Assembly (NCBI RefSeq): GCF_008935075.1
Contig: NZ_CP044545.1
Coordinates: 2,197,501-2,261,500 of the forward strand
DNA: 64,000 nucleotides
DNA from: Pradoshia sp. D12
Lineage (GTDB): Bacteria > Bacillota > Bacilli > Bacillales > Pradoshiaceae
Direction of reading: 5' to 3'
Shown here: one piece after another, positions 1 to 8,332 of the stretch
How the letters are laid out: the number at the start of each line of letters is the position of its first letter
Position numbering within the stretch: the first letter of the stretch is position 1
Translations under genes and position numbers: made by a program
Notes under the pieces: generated by a model
The model's input: the letters and a program-made list of their open reading frames with translations, nothing else
The model's database searches: none
What the model was told of the DNA's origin: nothing

Positions 1-1486
1 TAGCTATGCTCCGAGAAACCGACCATTTCACTTATTTCTGCGATAGTAGCTGTTTCGTTAAGGAGTAGCTTACATGCCTCTTCAATCCGGATTCTATTCA
101 AAGAATCTATAAATCCTTCATGATTATGAGTTGTAAAATAGCTTGAAATATAAGAAGGATTAAAATGAAAATAAGTAGCCACATCGGTTAAGGTAAGCGG
201 CTCTGCATAATGACTCTTAATGTAGTCCATAAACTTCTTCATAGTGATATTCTCTGCTCGATTTTCCATTAAGAATATGCATTTATTCGCTTCCTCAATA
301 AAACAATCCAAAAGTTTAATTGTCTCATTTGCAGAATGTGCTTCATCAATGAGCTTGAAAAACGAGTACCTGCTTTGTTCAAGCTCTTTGATATCATAAT
401 TCATATTGCCAAGGAGGATTGTAATGTTAAATATGATGTTACTGATAAATGATTTATACTCGAAAACATCCACAAAAAAACAATTAGATAATTTTAGGGC
501 ATGATTCCTTAAATAGTGAAAAGCCGAATCAAAGTGCTTATTTCTGAACTCTTCTGTAAACCAATCCAGATTGAATTTTTCACTCCTATGTACAGTCTTA
601 GGTAAAGATCGTTCAGTTAGAACTAAGATATCAGGAAAATAAAAGCGATAGTTTAACAGTTTTAGAAGGCTGTTCTTTAAAATTCCTCCTAATTGACCAA
701 AACTTTGGAATCCCTCCGTTAAAGCAAAACCACATGCGACCTGTGAAGCTGCCAATTGATTAGCAACATCCTTAACTCTTGTCATATGATCTAATTTGTA
801 TTCAAAAGAAATACAATGATATGCGGATCATAGTTAAAAGAATAGTAAGAGACCTCGCTTATCTTTTTGTTGAATACGTTTTCAACCTTAGTTTTGACTT
901 GAATTAAAAATTCAGCAGCACCCTTGGATGGGTGTTTTTTTAAGTCCACACCCAATAAACTGTAATGACTGTAAGGAAAAGCTCTAATAATCTGTTTTGA
1001 ATCAAAATGTACATCATACCCTAAAACTAACCTGTTGATAATTTGATCGATAGATAGACTTACATTCAGTTCCTTTTCCCTTGATTGAAAACCTGGTATT
1101 CTTTTAACAGCGGTTTTTAAAACTTTTAATAGACTTTGCGCCTCGAGCTTTGGTTTTAAAATATAATCAACCACTCCACATTGAAAGGCCGAGCGTACAT
1201 AGTCAAATTCGCCATAACTGCTCAGGATAATGACCTCTATTTGGGGATATTTTTCTTTAACGACTCGTGTTAATTCTTCTCCATTCATGATAGGCATGAC
1301 GATGTCTGTAATAATGATGTGCGGACTCAAAACTTCTATCATTTCCAATGCTTCCTGACCATTTGAAGCTTCTCCAACGATTTGAAAACCTTCAGACTCC
1401 CAATCTAAATAATGCTTAATTCCCTGTCTAATTAGTATTTCATCATCTACAATCAGTATTCTGCAAATTCCATCGTCTTTTACCAT
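1..1486 (-). pseudogene. YesN-type response regulator (receiver + AraC HTH), frameshifted and cut by window edge
   Basis: Cytoplasmic two-component response regulator of the kind paired with YesM-like sensor kinases beside sugar ABC transporters. ATG at 1486 follows a good GGAGG. The receiver domain fills residues 1-125, with acidic pair D14-D15, phosphoacceptor D61 (DIVMP) and K112. The frame stops at 791 after 231 codons (FLLNTN-stop). One base over, translation stays open from about 795 to the window edge, first through the linker (LDHMTRVKDVANQL) and then into an AraC/XylS helix-turn-helix (LTLTDVATYFHFNPSYISSYF ends near position 150). Adding one A to the AAA run near 793-795 restores one protein. 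This is either a real inactivating deletion or a base-calling error. The last part of the second HTH and the 3' end lie off the window. Confidence 0.8.
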
Positions 1487-2259
1487 AATCTACCTCCAAA
1501 TGCTGACAACTTTAATCGTTCAATTTATTATTTATAAGCTTTTAAGTAGTAACATTAGTTGTTGCTACCATATCTTCTATGATAATTCCTACAGAAATAG
1601 CTTAATGAAGTTGTATATTTTATACCTTTTTAAGAACAAAGGAGTAACTTATCCTAGTTAGGTAGGACGCTTCAAATAGCTGCCTCTGATGGAATAGAAG
1701 TTTCCGTATTATACCTTAAATTATAAATTCTGGTTCTCTGTATGATAAGTCTCTTTTTATTGCTGAAATGCTTTTATTGATTCGAAATTACCTTGAGTGA
1801 TATCAGCGGCATAATAAAGTTCGACAGGCAGTCTAAAATGTAGTTTTTGTCAATTCATGGAAAAATAAGTCGAAGCCACTCGTGAAAAAAACATTTAAGC
1901 AGGTTGTTATTAGGGTCTTAGTGTTTGTCTGATAACATACTTATTTCGACATTTTGGAAAGGCACTCCTTTTTGCATTACAACGGGGACTCTATTGTTCC
2001 AAATAAAGTGGAAACTTCCGAGTAATTGAGGAACATACAAGAATAGCAGCAATATAGCAAACGAAACAGCCCGATCCGATAACATCGAATCGGACTCCAG
2101 CTTTTTTTCTGTTTGATAGGTGTTGAAGATTTCACTTGATAGGCAACTATACTTAGTAGCGGTAGGGAGCATACCACTGATTCCGTACCCTCCTCTTGCT
2201 GAACATCTGGCCGCCATTTCACTTGTAAAGAAGATTTAGATTATAGTAAGGCTATTCTC
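1487..2259. other. 773-base stretch without a supportable gene
   Basis: Two overlapping minus-strand frames (about 99 and 81 codons, 1918-2222) are open here. Neither has a convincing ribosome binding site or recognisable domain; one contains a hydrophobic stretch (VSFAILLLFLYVPQLL). They may be remnants of a decayed membrane-protein gene. The rest is AT-rich, and I see no RNA gene or clear terminator. Confidence 0.4.
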
Positions 2260-3567
2260 TTATTCATCAATAATTATCTTTTTAATATAGTCGTTTAGGA
2301 AAATTCCTTGCGGGTCAAGTTCATACCTTATGGCTTGAAAATCCGGCAGTTTGGGGTAGCAGGAATATAATTCTTTTTTACCTAGGCTATGCATTTTACC
2401 CCAATGTGGTCTTCCTTCATACTTCCGCATAATCGCTTCCATCTCTTGAAAATATTCTTCATATGGCATGCCTTTATACATATGGAAAGCAATATAGGCG
2501 GAATCTCTCTGATAAGAAGGACTAAACCAAATGTCGTCTGCCTTGACCGTCCTGCATTCTATCGGAAAATGAACCTTATGCTTCTTTACTTCAATACACT
2601 TCCGAATCTCTTGAATGGCCGGCTTAAAGTAATGAAGTGGAATACAATATTCCATTTCCCTGAACTTCACAAGTCTTGGACTAGCAAAAATCTCATAGCT
2701 TTTTGCCGTAATGGTTGTTGTTCCTACGGCCTTTGCAGATATTCTGCTTATGGTTTGACTGCTCCTTGGTAACACACGACATACCTCTGACAGTACAAAA
2801 AATAAATAGTTTTCAAAAATGAGATTTTTTAAGTTATGAAAGAATAAACCCTTTGGTTTACGATTCGTAATATTCATCGTTTTAACTTGTACACAATCTG
2901 AATATGGGAATAGAAAAAATTCAAAGTGACGGTTTTCATTGATATAGCATTCAAGCTGTTGCTCAAAAAGTGGATATTCTTTTCTTTCACTTCTGTATTC
3001 ATATATAAGTGTTTTAATTATCTTCAGTTTTACTTTTACAATGATTCCAAGAACTCCAAGCGATATGAGACAAGCCTTGAAGTATTGAGGATTTTGTTCC
3101 TCGGAGACGGTAAGAACATCTCCAGATGCTGTAACAATGACGATTTCTACTACTTGGGTTGGTATATTACCAAACTTCAGTCCAGTTCCATGCGTTCCGG
3201 TTGAAATAGCACCCGCAATACTTTGGACATTGATGTCGCCTAAATTTTCCTGAGAATATCCTTCTTGTCCAAGCACTTCTCCTAATTGAAATAACCGGGT
3301 ACCACCCAGGATGGTAACTGTACTGGCTGCCTCATCGAGTTGTTCAATTCCACTAAGTAAATCAAGAGATATGAGCCAATCATCCGTTTTTACTAAACTC
3401 GTAAATGAATGCCCAGCTCCAACAACTCTGATTCTTTTCTCTTGTTTCGACGCTTCTTTAATGATTGAAGTAATCTCCTCAATTGAGGAAGGATACAGGA
3501 TTTTTTCTGGGATACTTTCACATGTTTGAGACCAATTTCTCCATCGTTTGCCTTGTATCGTCTTCAT
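2260..3567 (-). CDS. FAD-linked oxidase, D-arabinono-1,4-lactone/L-gulonolactone oxidase family
   Basis: Vanillyl-alcohol-oxidase-fold flavoenzyme related to aldonolactone and alditol oxidases, which oxidise a sugar lactone or polyol with oxygen as acceptor. The N-terminal PCMH FAD domain has RVVGAGHSFT near residue 50 (the His is the usual covalent flavin site) and the FAD loop GAISTGTHGTG near 123. The C-terminal ALO domain ends with the HWGKMH signature typical of the family. I start at the ATG at 3567, whose A is the last base of the upstream TAA (TAATG overlap, suggesting coupled translation); an in-frame ATG four codons upstream (3579) is possible but lies too close to the purine-rich tract. 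The preceding gene is a PLP protein, and the pair looks like one transcription unit. The natural substrate cannot be told from sequence. Confidence 0.85.
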   Translation of the reverse strand: MKTIQGKRWRNWSQTCESIPEKILYPSSIEEITSIIKEASKQEKRIRVVGAGHSFTSLVKTDDWLISLDLLSGIEQLDEAASTVTILGGTRLFQLGEVLGQEGYSQENLGDINVQSIAGAISTGTHGTGLKFGNIPTQVVEIVIVTASGDVLTVSEEQNPQYFKACLISLGVLGIIVKVKLKIIKTLIYEYRSERKEYPLFEQQLECYINENRHFEFFLFPYSDCVQVKTMNITNRKPKGLFFHNLKNLIFENYLFFVLSEVCRVLPRSSQTISRISAKAVGTTTITAKSYEIFASPRLVKFREMEYCIPLHYFKPAIQEIRKCIEVKKHKVHFPIECRTVKADDIWFSPSYQRDSAYIAFHMYKGMPYEEYFQEMEAIMRKYEGRPHWGKMHSLGKKELYSCYPKLPDFQAIRYELDPQGIFLNDYIKKIIIDE

Positions 3568-4751
3568 TACAGAAAGCATTTCCCTTCCCCCCGATAGGTA
3601 AGAAATCGATCAACGATTTGTTGATTAGCAAGACAAATGATTTCATTAAACCGTTCACAAATTTCTCCAGCTTTCGCTGCCCTGAAGATAATGACATCTC
3701 CAATTTCCAACGTTTCCTTTTCATAATAAACAGGGGTTTGCACCTCCCCAGCTCCTTCAAATGACAATAATTTACCACCCGGCGGGTAAATAGGCAATGG
3801 CACCTTATCCTGACCATGCACTCCAGATGAGACATATCCACCTCCAAGACAAGTATAAATATTTGGAGTTGGTTTTCTAACGACTGGCAATGCGAAATAT
3901 AAGGCAGGTGTGAAGCGAAAATTTCGGTAATAATCAAACAACAAAGGAGCATAGAAACCTGATCCCGCTGTCAGTTCCGTAACAGCCTCTTCTTTTGATG
4001 TAGTTTCAAGACTTCCCGTTCCTCCTCCATTAACAAATACTAATTGTACACCCTCACTCTTAAGAGATTGAACAATCCTCTCCCTTCGCCGTTTGATTTT
4101 ATCAATTGATTTCTTTTTCATAAAAGCAACAGCCATATTTTTAAGCCTCTGAGATGGCAAATGATCACCTACCCCAGCTATTTGTGCTTCATAACCCATG
4201 ATTCCCAGAAGCTTTAGCGATGGATATTCCTGTATAATTCGTACTAGCTGAATCACGCCTTCTTCTGTTTTTAATGGGGAACGTCTTACTCCAAAATGGA
4301 GATTACCAAATGTGGTGCTCATATCAATATCGATGCATAAATAAAAAAATCCGTTTGCTTCCTTAGTAATCGCATTTAAATGTTTAATCTGTTCAAAGGA
4401 ATCGACCATACAGGTAATTTGATGACCTTTTCCATTTAGTTCAGCTATTTTGCTAAGAGGTTTGGAATCCCAGCATGGATAACCTATCAGGATATCCTCA
4501 ATGCCTTGTTCTGCAAGAAAAATAGCTTCATAGGGGCTATAACACATTACTCCTTTATAGACAGGATTGGATTGGAGAATTCTTTTTAAAACTGGAATAG
4601 ACCGTATCGATTTAGTAGCAATTCTGATCGTTTTTCCATTTGCTTTTTCAGCGATTCTCCTGCAATTTTGATCTAAAGCATCTAAATCCAGCAAAAGGGC
4701 TGGATAAGATAACTCCTTTGATAATTCATATAGCACCACTAACACCACCAC
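3567..4751 (-). CDS. PLP-dependent amino acid aldolase/deaminase, alanine-racemase N-terminal fold
   Basis: Fold-type III PLP enzyme resembling D-threonine aldolase and D-serine dehydratase. The beta/alpha barrel begins YPALLLDLDALDQNC, and the likely Schiff-base lysine is K47 in RIATKSIRS. The C-terminal beta domain has the GVHGQDKVPLP segment, where metal-dependent members bind their divalent ion. Length (about 390 residues) fits the family. The start is unclear within six codons because several GTG codons follow GAGAGGTGG; I keep the longest. It overlaps the FAD oxidase downstream by TAATG, so the two probably act on related metabolites, though their shared pathway is not obvious. An inverted repeat overlaps the predicted -35 region upstream. 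A role in D-amino-acid handling is an inference from fold. Confidence 0.8.
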   Translation of the reverse strand: MVVLVVLYELSKELSYPALLLDLDALDQNCRRIAEKANGKTIRIATKSIRSIPVLKRILQSNPVYKGVMCYSPYEAIFLAEQGIEDILIGYPCWDSKPLSKIAELNGKGHQITCMVDSFEQIKHLNAITKEANGFFYLCIDIDMSTTFGNLHFGVRRSPLKTEEGVIQLVRIIQEYPSLKLLGIMGYEAQIAGVGDHLPSQRLKNMAVAFMKKKSIDKIKRRRERIVQSLKSEGVQLVFVNGGGTGSLETTSKEEAVTELTAGSGFYAPLLFDYYRNFRFTPALYFALPVVRKPTPNIYTCLGGGYVSSGVHGQDKVPLPIYPPGGKLLSFEGAGEVQTPVYYEKETLEIGDVIIFRAAKAGEICERFNEIICLANQQIVDRFLTYRGEGKCFL

Positions 4752-4816
4752 CTCTCATTCTCATAATAAACGAGGAGCATGATTAAAAATAGAACTTATT
4801 CAAAATATTCAGACTT

Positions 4817-4868
4817 ATTATAACAATTACGTTTTCAAGGAAAGATAAACGCATAAAAAGTTTATCTT
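4817..4868 (-). promoter_or_regulatory. Likely promoter with a 9-bp inverted-repeat operator
   Basis: The minus strand has TATAAT at 4822-4817 with no good -35 hexamer. Where the -35 should be, and just upstream, lies an inverted repeat AAGATAAAC (4842-4850) / GTTTATCTT (4860-4868) with a 9-base spacer. The layout suits a regulator site for the aldolase/oxidase pair beginning 66 bases downstream. The regulator is unknown. Confidence 0.45.
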
Positions 4869-4927
4869 ATATTATAGCGGTAGATGTTTTTTAACGGTGT
4901 TACCAATACTTTTTCATGGAGTTAAAA

Positions 4928-4960
4928 AAGCCATTGATATAGTGAACTCATCAATGGCTT
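4928..4960 (-). terminator. Rho-independent terminator (minus direction)
   Basis: Perfect 11-bp stem AAGCCATTGAT / ATCAATGGCTT, followed on the minus strand by a run of six T. It lies 230 bases downstream of the NmrA-like gene and probably ends that transcript. Confidence 0.65.
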
Positions 4961-4974
4961 TAGACTTAATATAG

Positions 4975-5136
4975 GAAGTTTTAATAAACAAACATACCCA
5001 TCAAAGGGGAGACCCTTATTTACTAGCTACTATACAGACCGCTCTTACTTATAATGCAGTTGCTGTAATGTATCTAGCGGGAATTTTTGAATCTCCCATT
5101 AAAGTAATAGTTAATAATATACACAGTACTGAGTAG
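4975..5136 (+). other. Short open frame, possible gene remnant
   Basis: A 53-codon stop-free frame on the plus strand with protein-like composition (GDPYLLATIQTALTYNAVAV) but no start codon or ribosome binding site at its beginning. I do not recognise the family. It may be the internal part of a lost gene or chance. It lies in the 440-base gap between the aldolase and NmrA-like genes, which also holds the operator and terminator listed separately. Confidence 0.2.
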
Positions 5137-5191
5137 TTTAAGATTAACACCCTGACCCTCTCAGTTTGTTAAAACGAACGTGTTTTGGAAC

Positions 5192-5809
5192 TCAAGTAGA
5201 GATGCCGATTGACGTATGTTCATAACGGCTATCCTTTAATGCTTTTAAGATAAAATGTGCGACGTCAGCACGCGGTATTGATCTTGATTTCTCTGGTACA
5301 CTTGTTGCAGATTCTCTATACTTTCCTGTAAAGGGATGATTCGTTAGCCCCATCGGTCGAACAATGGTGTAGTTCAATCCATGTGATTGAATATATTCAA
5401 CTGCAGCCCGATGATCAATTAGAGGATTCTTAAGCATTCTCATGACCAATTTACCACTTAGCCCTGTTAATTCTTTATGGACTCCCGCAGATGCAGTGTA
5501 GATAATCCGCTCTACATGTTGCTCCTTCATACCAGTAACAATATTTTTTATCATCTCTTGAAGCTCGGTTGATTTTTTCATCCCTTGATTCGAGCCTAAG
5601 CAAGATATAACAGCATCATGACCTGCAATCGCTTCTGTTACTTCCGCTAGATTAAAAGCATTTCCTTGTATAATCTTTAAATTTTCATGGGAAAAGTCTA
5701 GCTTGGCCGGAGTACGTACAAACGCCGTCACCTCAAAACCAGCCTCAACTCCTTGACGCACAACAGATTGACCTACACCACCTGTTGCACCAAACACGAT
5801 AATTTTCAT
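5192..5809 (-). CDS. NmrA/SDR-like NAD(P)-binding protein (YwnB-like)
   Basis: Single-domain atypical short-chain dehydrogenase of 205 residues. It opens with the Rossmann motif MKIIVFGATGGVG, followed by VTAFVRTPAKL, which is typical of NADP binding, and the VISCLGSN strand. The later IIYTASAG and NYTIVRPMGLTN segments fit the NmrA/flavin-reductase-like group. The longest frame would begin 28 codons upstream, but the ATG at 5809 has a purine-rich AGGGTGGTGGA in position and starts exactly at the Rossmann strand. It is monocistronic: nothing codirectional within 400 bases on either side. Probably a cytoplasmic redox or quinone/flavin-related enzyme; the substrate is unknown. Confidence 0.8.
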   Translation of the reverse strand: MKIIVFGATGGVGQSVVRQGVEAGFEVTAFVRTPAKLDFSHENLKIIQGNAFNLAEVTEAIAGHDAVISCLGSNQGMKKSTELQEMIKNIVTGMKEQHVERIIYTASAGVHKELTGLSGKLVMRMLKNPLIDHRAAVEYIQSHGLNYTIVRPMGLTNHPFTGKYRESATSVPEKSRSIPRADVAHFILKALKDSRYEHTSIGIST

Positions 5810-6272
5810 AACAATCCACCACCCTTTCTTATTATCATCCCAACATTCCCAGAATGCCCACTGCACATTTCTTGGACCAATATTTTTATCCATTCCTGAG
5901 TCATTCTAAGGAAAACTATGGATTGTTCTCTGTATTAAACATACCTACTTACACTTGATTGACTATTTAATATAATCATATAATTATCTGTTGGTTTTAT
6001 CAATTTTCACTACTTATAAAAACAATTCTTTATCAGTGACGTTCATTATAGTAGAATAGCTCAAAATGACTAGCGTAAAATCGTATGCTAGGGTATTCAA
6101 TTGGGGATTCTTTCCACATTTAGTGCTCCTTTAATCTACTACGATAATAATCGGACTAGAACATCCAGTTCCAGCCTATTTCCGCACTACTCTAGTGTCC
6201 ATATCTGGGAACGATGTGATTTAGAAGAAATCTTTTATACAAACTGGGTTTAAAAAAACCGTAACTAAATAT
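5810..6272. other. Intergenic stretch, nothing recognised
   Basis: About 460 AT-rich bases between the NmrA-like gene and the PTS terminator. I find no open frame with a ribosome binding site, no RNA gene and no repeat. It probably holds the NmrA-like gene's promoter, but I cannot assign hexamers with confidence. Confidence 0.4.
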
Positions 6273-6319
6273 AAGCCGAAATACACATAGCCCTTTTTGT
6301 GGCTATGTGTATTTCAGCT
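6273..6319 (-). terminator. Terminator of the PTS operon
   Basis: Long stem with arms 6279-6292 and 6301-6314 (AAATACACATAGCC / GGCTATGTGTATTT) around an 8-base loop, extended outward by AGC/GCT after one mismatch. It lies 40 bases beyond the stop of the IIA gene. The A-rich left flank gives U-rich RNA on the minus strand. Confidence 0.7.
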
Positions 6320-6358
6320 ATTTTAAATGTATGCAAATTTGTAAGCAGTCCACATCTT

Positions 6359-6679
6359 CTATGCTGTACGCTTATATAGTTCAATCATTTCTGTAACTAG
6401 AATTGTAATCGTATCAACACTCATTATCTGGTCTTCCGCATGCATAAATATAAGCGAGAACTCAAGCTTTTCTCCATTTGCCTCTCTTTGAATTAAAGAG
6501 GCGTGCGTTTTATGACCTTCTACAAAGAAATGTTTTGATTCAGCTAACTTTTCTTCTGCTAATTCATATTTTCCTTCTTTCGCCGCATAAAGCGCTTCCA
6601 TTACTAAGCTTTTAGCCGCACCTACGTTACTAATAATCTTAAACGCCACAGTATAGTAATCATTTGCTTCTAATGACAT
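6359..6679 (-). CDS. PTS lactose/cellobiose family IIA component
   Basis: Cytoplasmic phosphocarrier that takes phosphate from HPr and passes it to IIB during uptake and phosphorylation of a beta-linked disaccharide. At 106 residues it has the usual three-helix IIA-Lac length. The phosphorylated histidine should be H80 in FMHAEDQIM, with D83 as the metal-binding aspartate of the trimer. The helix GHKTHASLIQREANG (55-69) is also typical. It is the last gene of the IIC, TIM-barrel, IIB, IIA unit and sits 42 bases after IIB, directly before the terminator. Cellobiose, chitobiose and lichenan-derived sugars are all possible substrates. Confidence 0.92.
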   Translation of the reverse strand: MSLEANDYYTVAFKIISNVGAAKSLVMEALYAAKEGKYELAEEKLAESKHFFVEGHKTHASLIQREANGEKLEFSLIFMHAEDQIMSVDTITILVTEMIELYKRTA

Positions 6680-6721
6680 AGTATCCCCCCTTCTCGCCTT
6701 CCATTAACAGCTATCCTTTTA

Positions 6722-7039
6722 TCACTTGTTTTCAATTATTTGCAGTGCTTGATCAAGGACCTTTTCACCATTCATCATACCGTAATATTGCATATTAATT
6801 GCTGCTACAGGAATGTTTTTCCCGACCAGTTTTGATTCAATTTGATTTTGCATATATTTCACTTGAGGTCCTAATAACAATACATCTACATTTTTCTGTT
6901 CGAGAGTAAATTCCATTTCTTGTGCTGATTGGGCAAAAATATCAGCTTGGATTCCACGCACTTCTGCTGCCTTTTGCATTTTTGTCACTAATAAACTTGT
7001 ACTCATTCCTGCTGCACATACTAACATAATAGTTTTCAC
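6722..7039 (-). CDS. PTS cellobiose-type IIB component
   Basis: Cytoplasmic IIB protein whose active-site cysteine (VCAAGMSTSLL, Cys about residue 8) accepts phosphate from IIA and hands it to sugar bound at IIC. The P-loop-like C-x6-S motif and the later DVLLLGPQV strand define the lactose/cellobiose family. The longest frame begins at an ATG upstream of the ribosome binding site. The GTG at 7039 lies 8 bases behind GGAGG and gives 105 residues, the usual family length, so I use it. It is codirectional with the TIM-barrel gene (163 bases upstream) and IIA (42 bases downstream). Confidence 0.92.
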   Translation of the reverse strand: MKTIMLVCAAGMSTSLLVTKMQKAAEVRGIQADIFAQSAQEMEFTLEQKNVDVLLLGPQVKYMQNQIESKLVGKNIPVAAINMQYYGMMNGEKVLDQALQIIENK

Positions 7040-7202
7040 TGTTAGTTCCTCCTTTGATTTCATTCTTTAGTTTAAAGATGTCAGTTAATAAGGATATATA
7101 AATATCTGTTCACGCAAATTTCTTCCAATGAAAATAATGAACTATAGCAGGCAAGGCATTGGGCTTATGCCTCTATTGTCTAGTAAACTAAGTATATGAG
7201 CC

Positions 7203-8102
7203 TTACCTATTGATAGAACGAGCAACCATAGAGACTGTATGCCGAATACCACGAATAGCTTTACTCATCGCAAATATATTTTCTACAGGAGCAAGACCGG
7301 CGTACCCCGCGTCACCGATATGTTGAATATCCACCCCACAAATTTTATTCCGGATAGCAATTTGTTTAACCGTGTCTTCATCAGAACTTTCTTGGCTTGT
7401 ACCAATAGCAGATAAAACAAGGGCACCATGTTGATGGGCACTTTTTACAATCTTCTTTAGTTCTTCATCATCAAAGCCTGGAACAGTCCCCACTGCAGGA
7501 ACTAAAATAATATCTGCACCTGAATCAATATAACCTTTCACCACTTCTGCATCTGCAACTGGCTCATCCACTCCTGCTCCATGCATTTTTCCTGCGATAA
7601 TTAATCCCGAAAAATGTTCTTTAGCAAGCTGTATCGTTTTTTGGATCTGCTCATTTGTTACACCCGTGCCAGGATTTCCTGTAAAACATACAAAATCAAG
7701 TCCTAATTTTTCAATTTCCTGTATGGTTTCTAGATTAGCTTGACGACCTTTTGAAATGATTAATCTTTCTTCTGCCATATTCGCTGAATTGTCCACTGGC
7801 TCTAGATTAACACCAATAGGACGGCCGACCAATCGGTGAAGTGCCTCTACGAATGAACCTTCTTCGTTTTCTAATCCTGCAATATGTGGCGAAAGCACAT
7901 CAACACCATTCAAGAGAATTAAGTCTGCTCCAAACGAGCGGGCAATTTCTGCATTTGTAATATCTTCAATATAAGGTTCACGAACCGCAACATTTTCAGA
8001 CATAATAACGCGTCCTTCGCATGCTTTAATACTTTGCTTCAACTCTTCTGCAGTCATTTCCAATATTTCTGATGCATTTGCACTGATTAATCGTTTTTTC
8101 AT
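7203..8102 (-). CDS. PTS-linked TIM-barrel protein of unclear function (PEP-mutase-like superfamily)
   Basis: A 299-residue protein with alternating beta/alpha segments of a TIM barrel: ADLILLNGVDVLSP, RPIGVNLEPVD, LDFVCFTGNPGTG, IIAGKMHGAG, ADIILVPAVGTVPG and VLSAIGTSQE. The pattern resembles phosphoenolpyruvate-mutase and NanE-like barrels, but no catalytic set is certain. Proteins like this often sit inside cellobiose-type PTS operons and have been loosely labelled haloacid dehalogenase-like, although no HAD motif is visible here. I use the ATG at 8102, preceded by AAGGGGA; the in-frame ATG at 8120 lies upstream of that site. Its place between IIC and IIB suggests a step in metabolism of the imported phospho-sugar (inference). 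Confidence 0.7.
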   Translation of the reverse strand: MKKRLISANASEILEMTAEELKQSIKACEGRVIMSENVAVREPYIEDITNAEIARSFGADLILLNGVDVLSPHIAGLENEEGSFVEALHRLVGRPIGVNLEPVDNSANMAEERLIISKGRQANLETIQEIEKLGLDFVCFTGNPGTGVTNEQIQKTIQLAKEHFSGLIIAGKMHGAGVDEPVADAEVVKGYIDSGADIILVPAVGTVPGFDDEELKKIVKSAHQHGALVLSAIGTSQESSDEDTVKQIAIRNKICGVDIQHIGDAGYAGLAPVENIFAMSKAIRGIRHTVSMVARSINR

Positions 8103-8332
8103 TTTTAAAGTCCCCTTCATTGCTTTTTTGAACTAATCCACTAATCCTGATCATTCATACTTTTACACTTCAATCTCTTCATTAATAGTGGTAGCCCAGA
8201 GTATGTTTTCATTCTTAATTAATCAAGAATCATTATTTGCATTGGAACTATCATTTGATCCCTATATTTTTTAGTTTCATTGAGAACAAATCAAAAGATA
8301 AATTAGTAGTTCAGTAACTTTATATAGTCAAA

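Noticed and set aside
1918-2222. Two overlapping minus-strand ORFs of 99 and 81 codons
   Set aside because: No ribosome binding site or recognisable domain, and two frames over the same bases; at most a decayed gene.
5810-5893. 28-codon N-terminal extension of the NmrA-like protein
   Set aside because: The extension lies before the ribosome binding site, and the Rossmann fold begins at the ATG at 5809.
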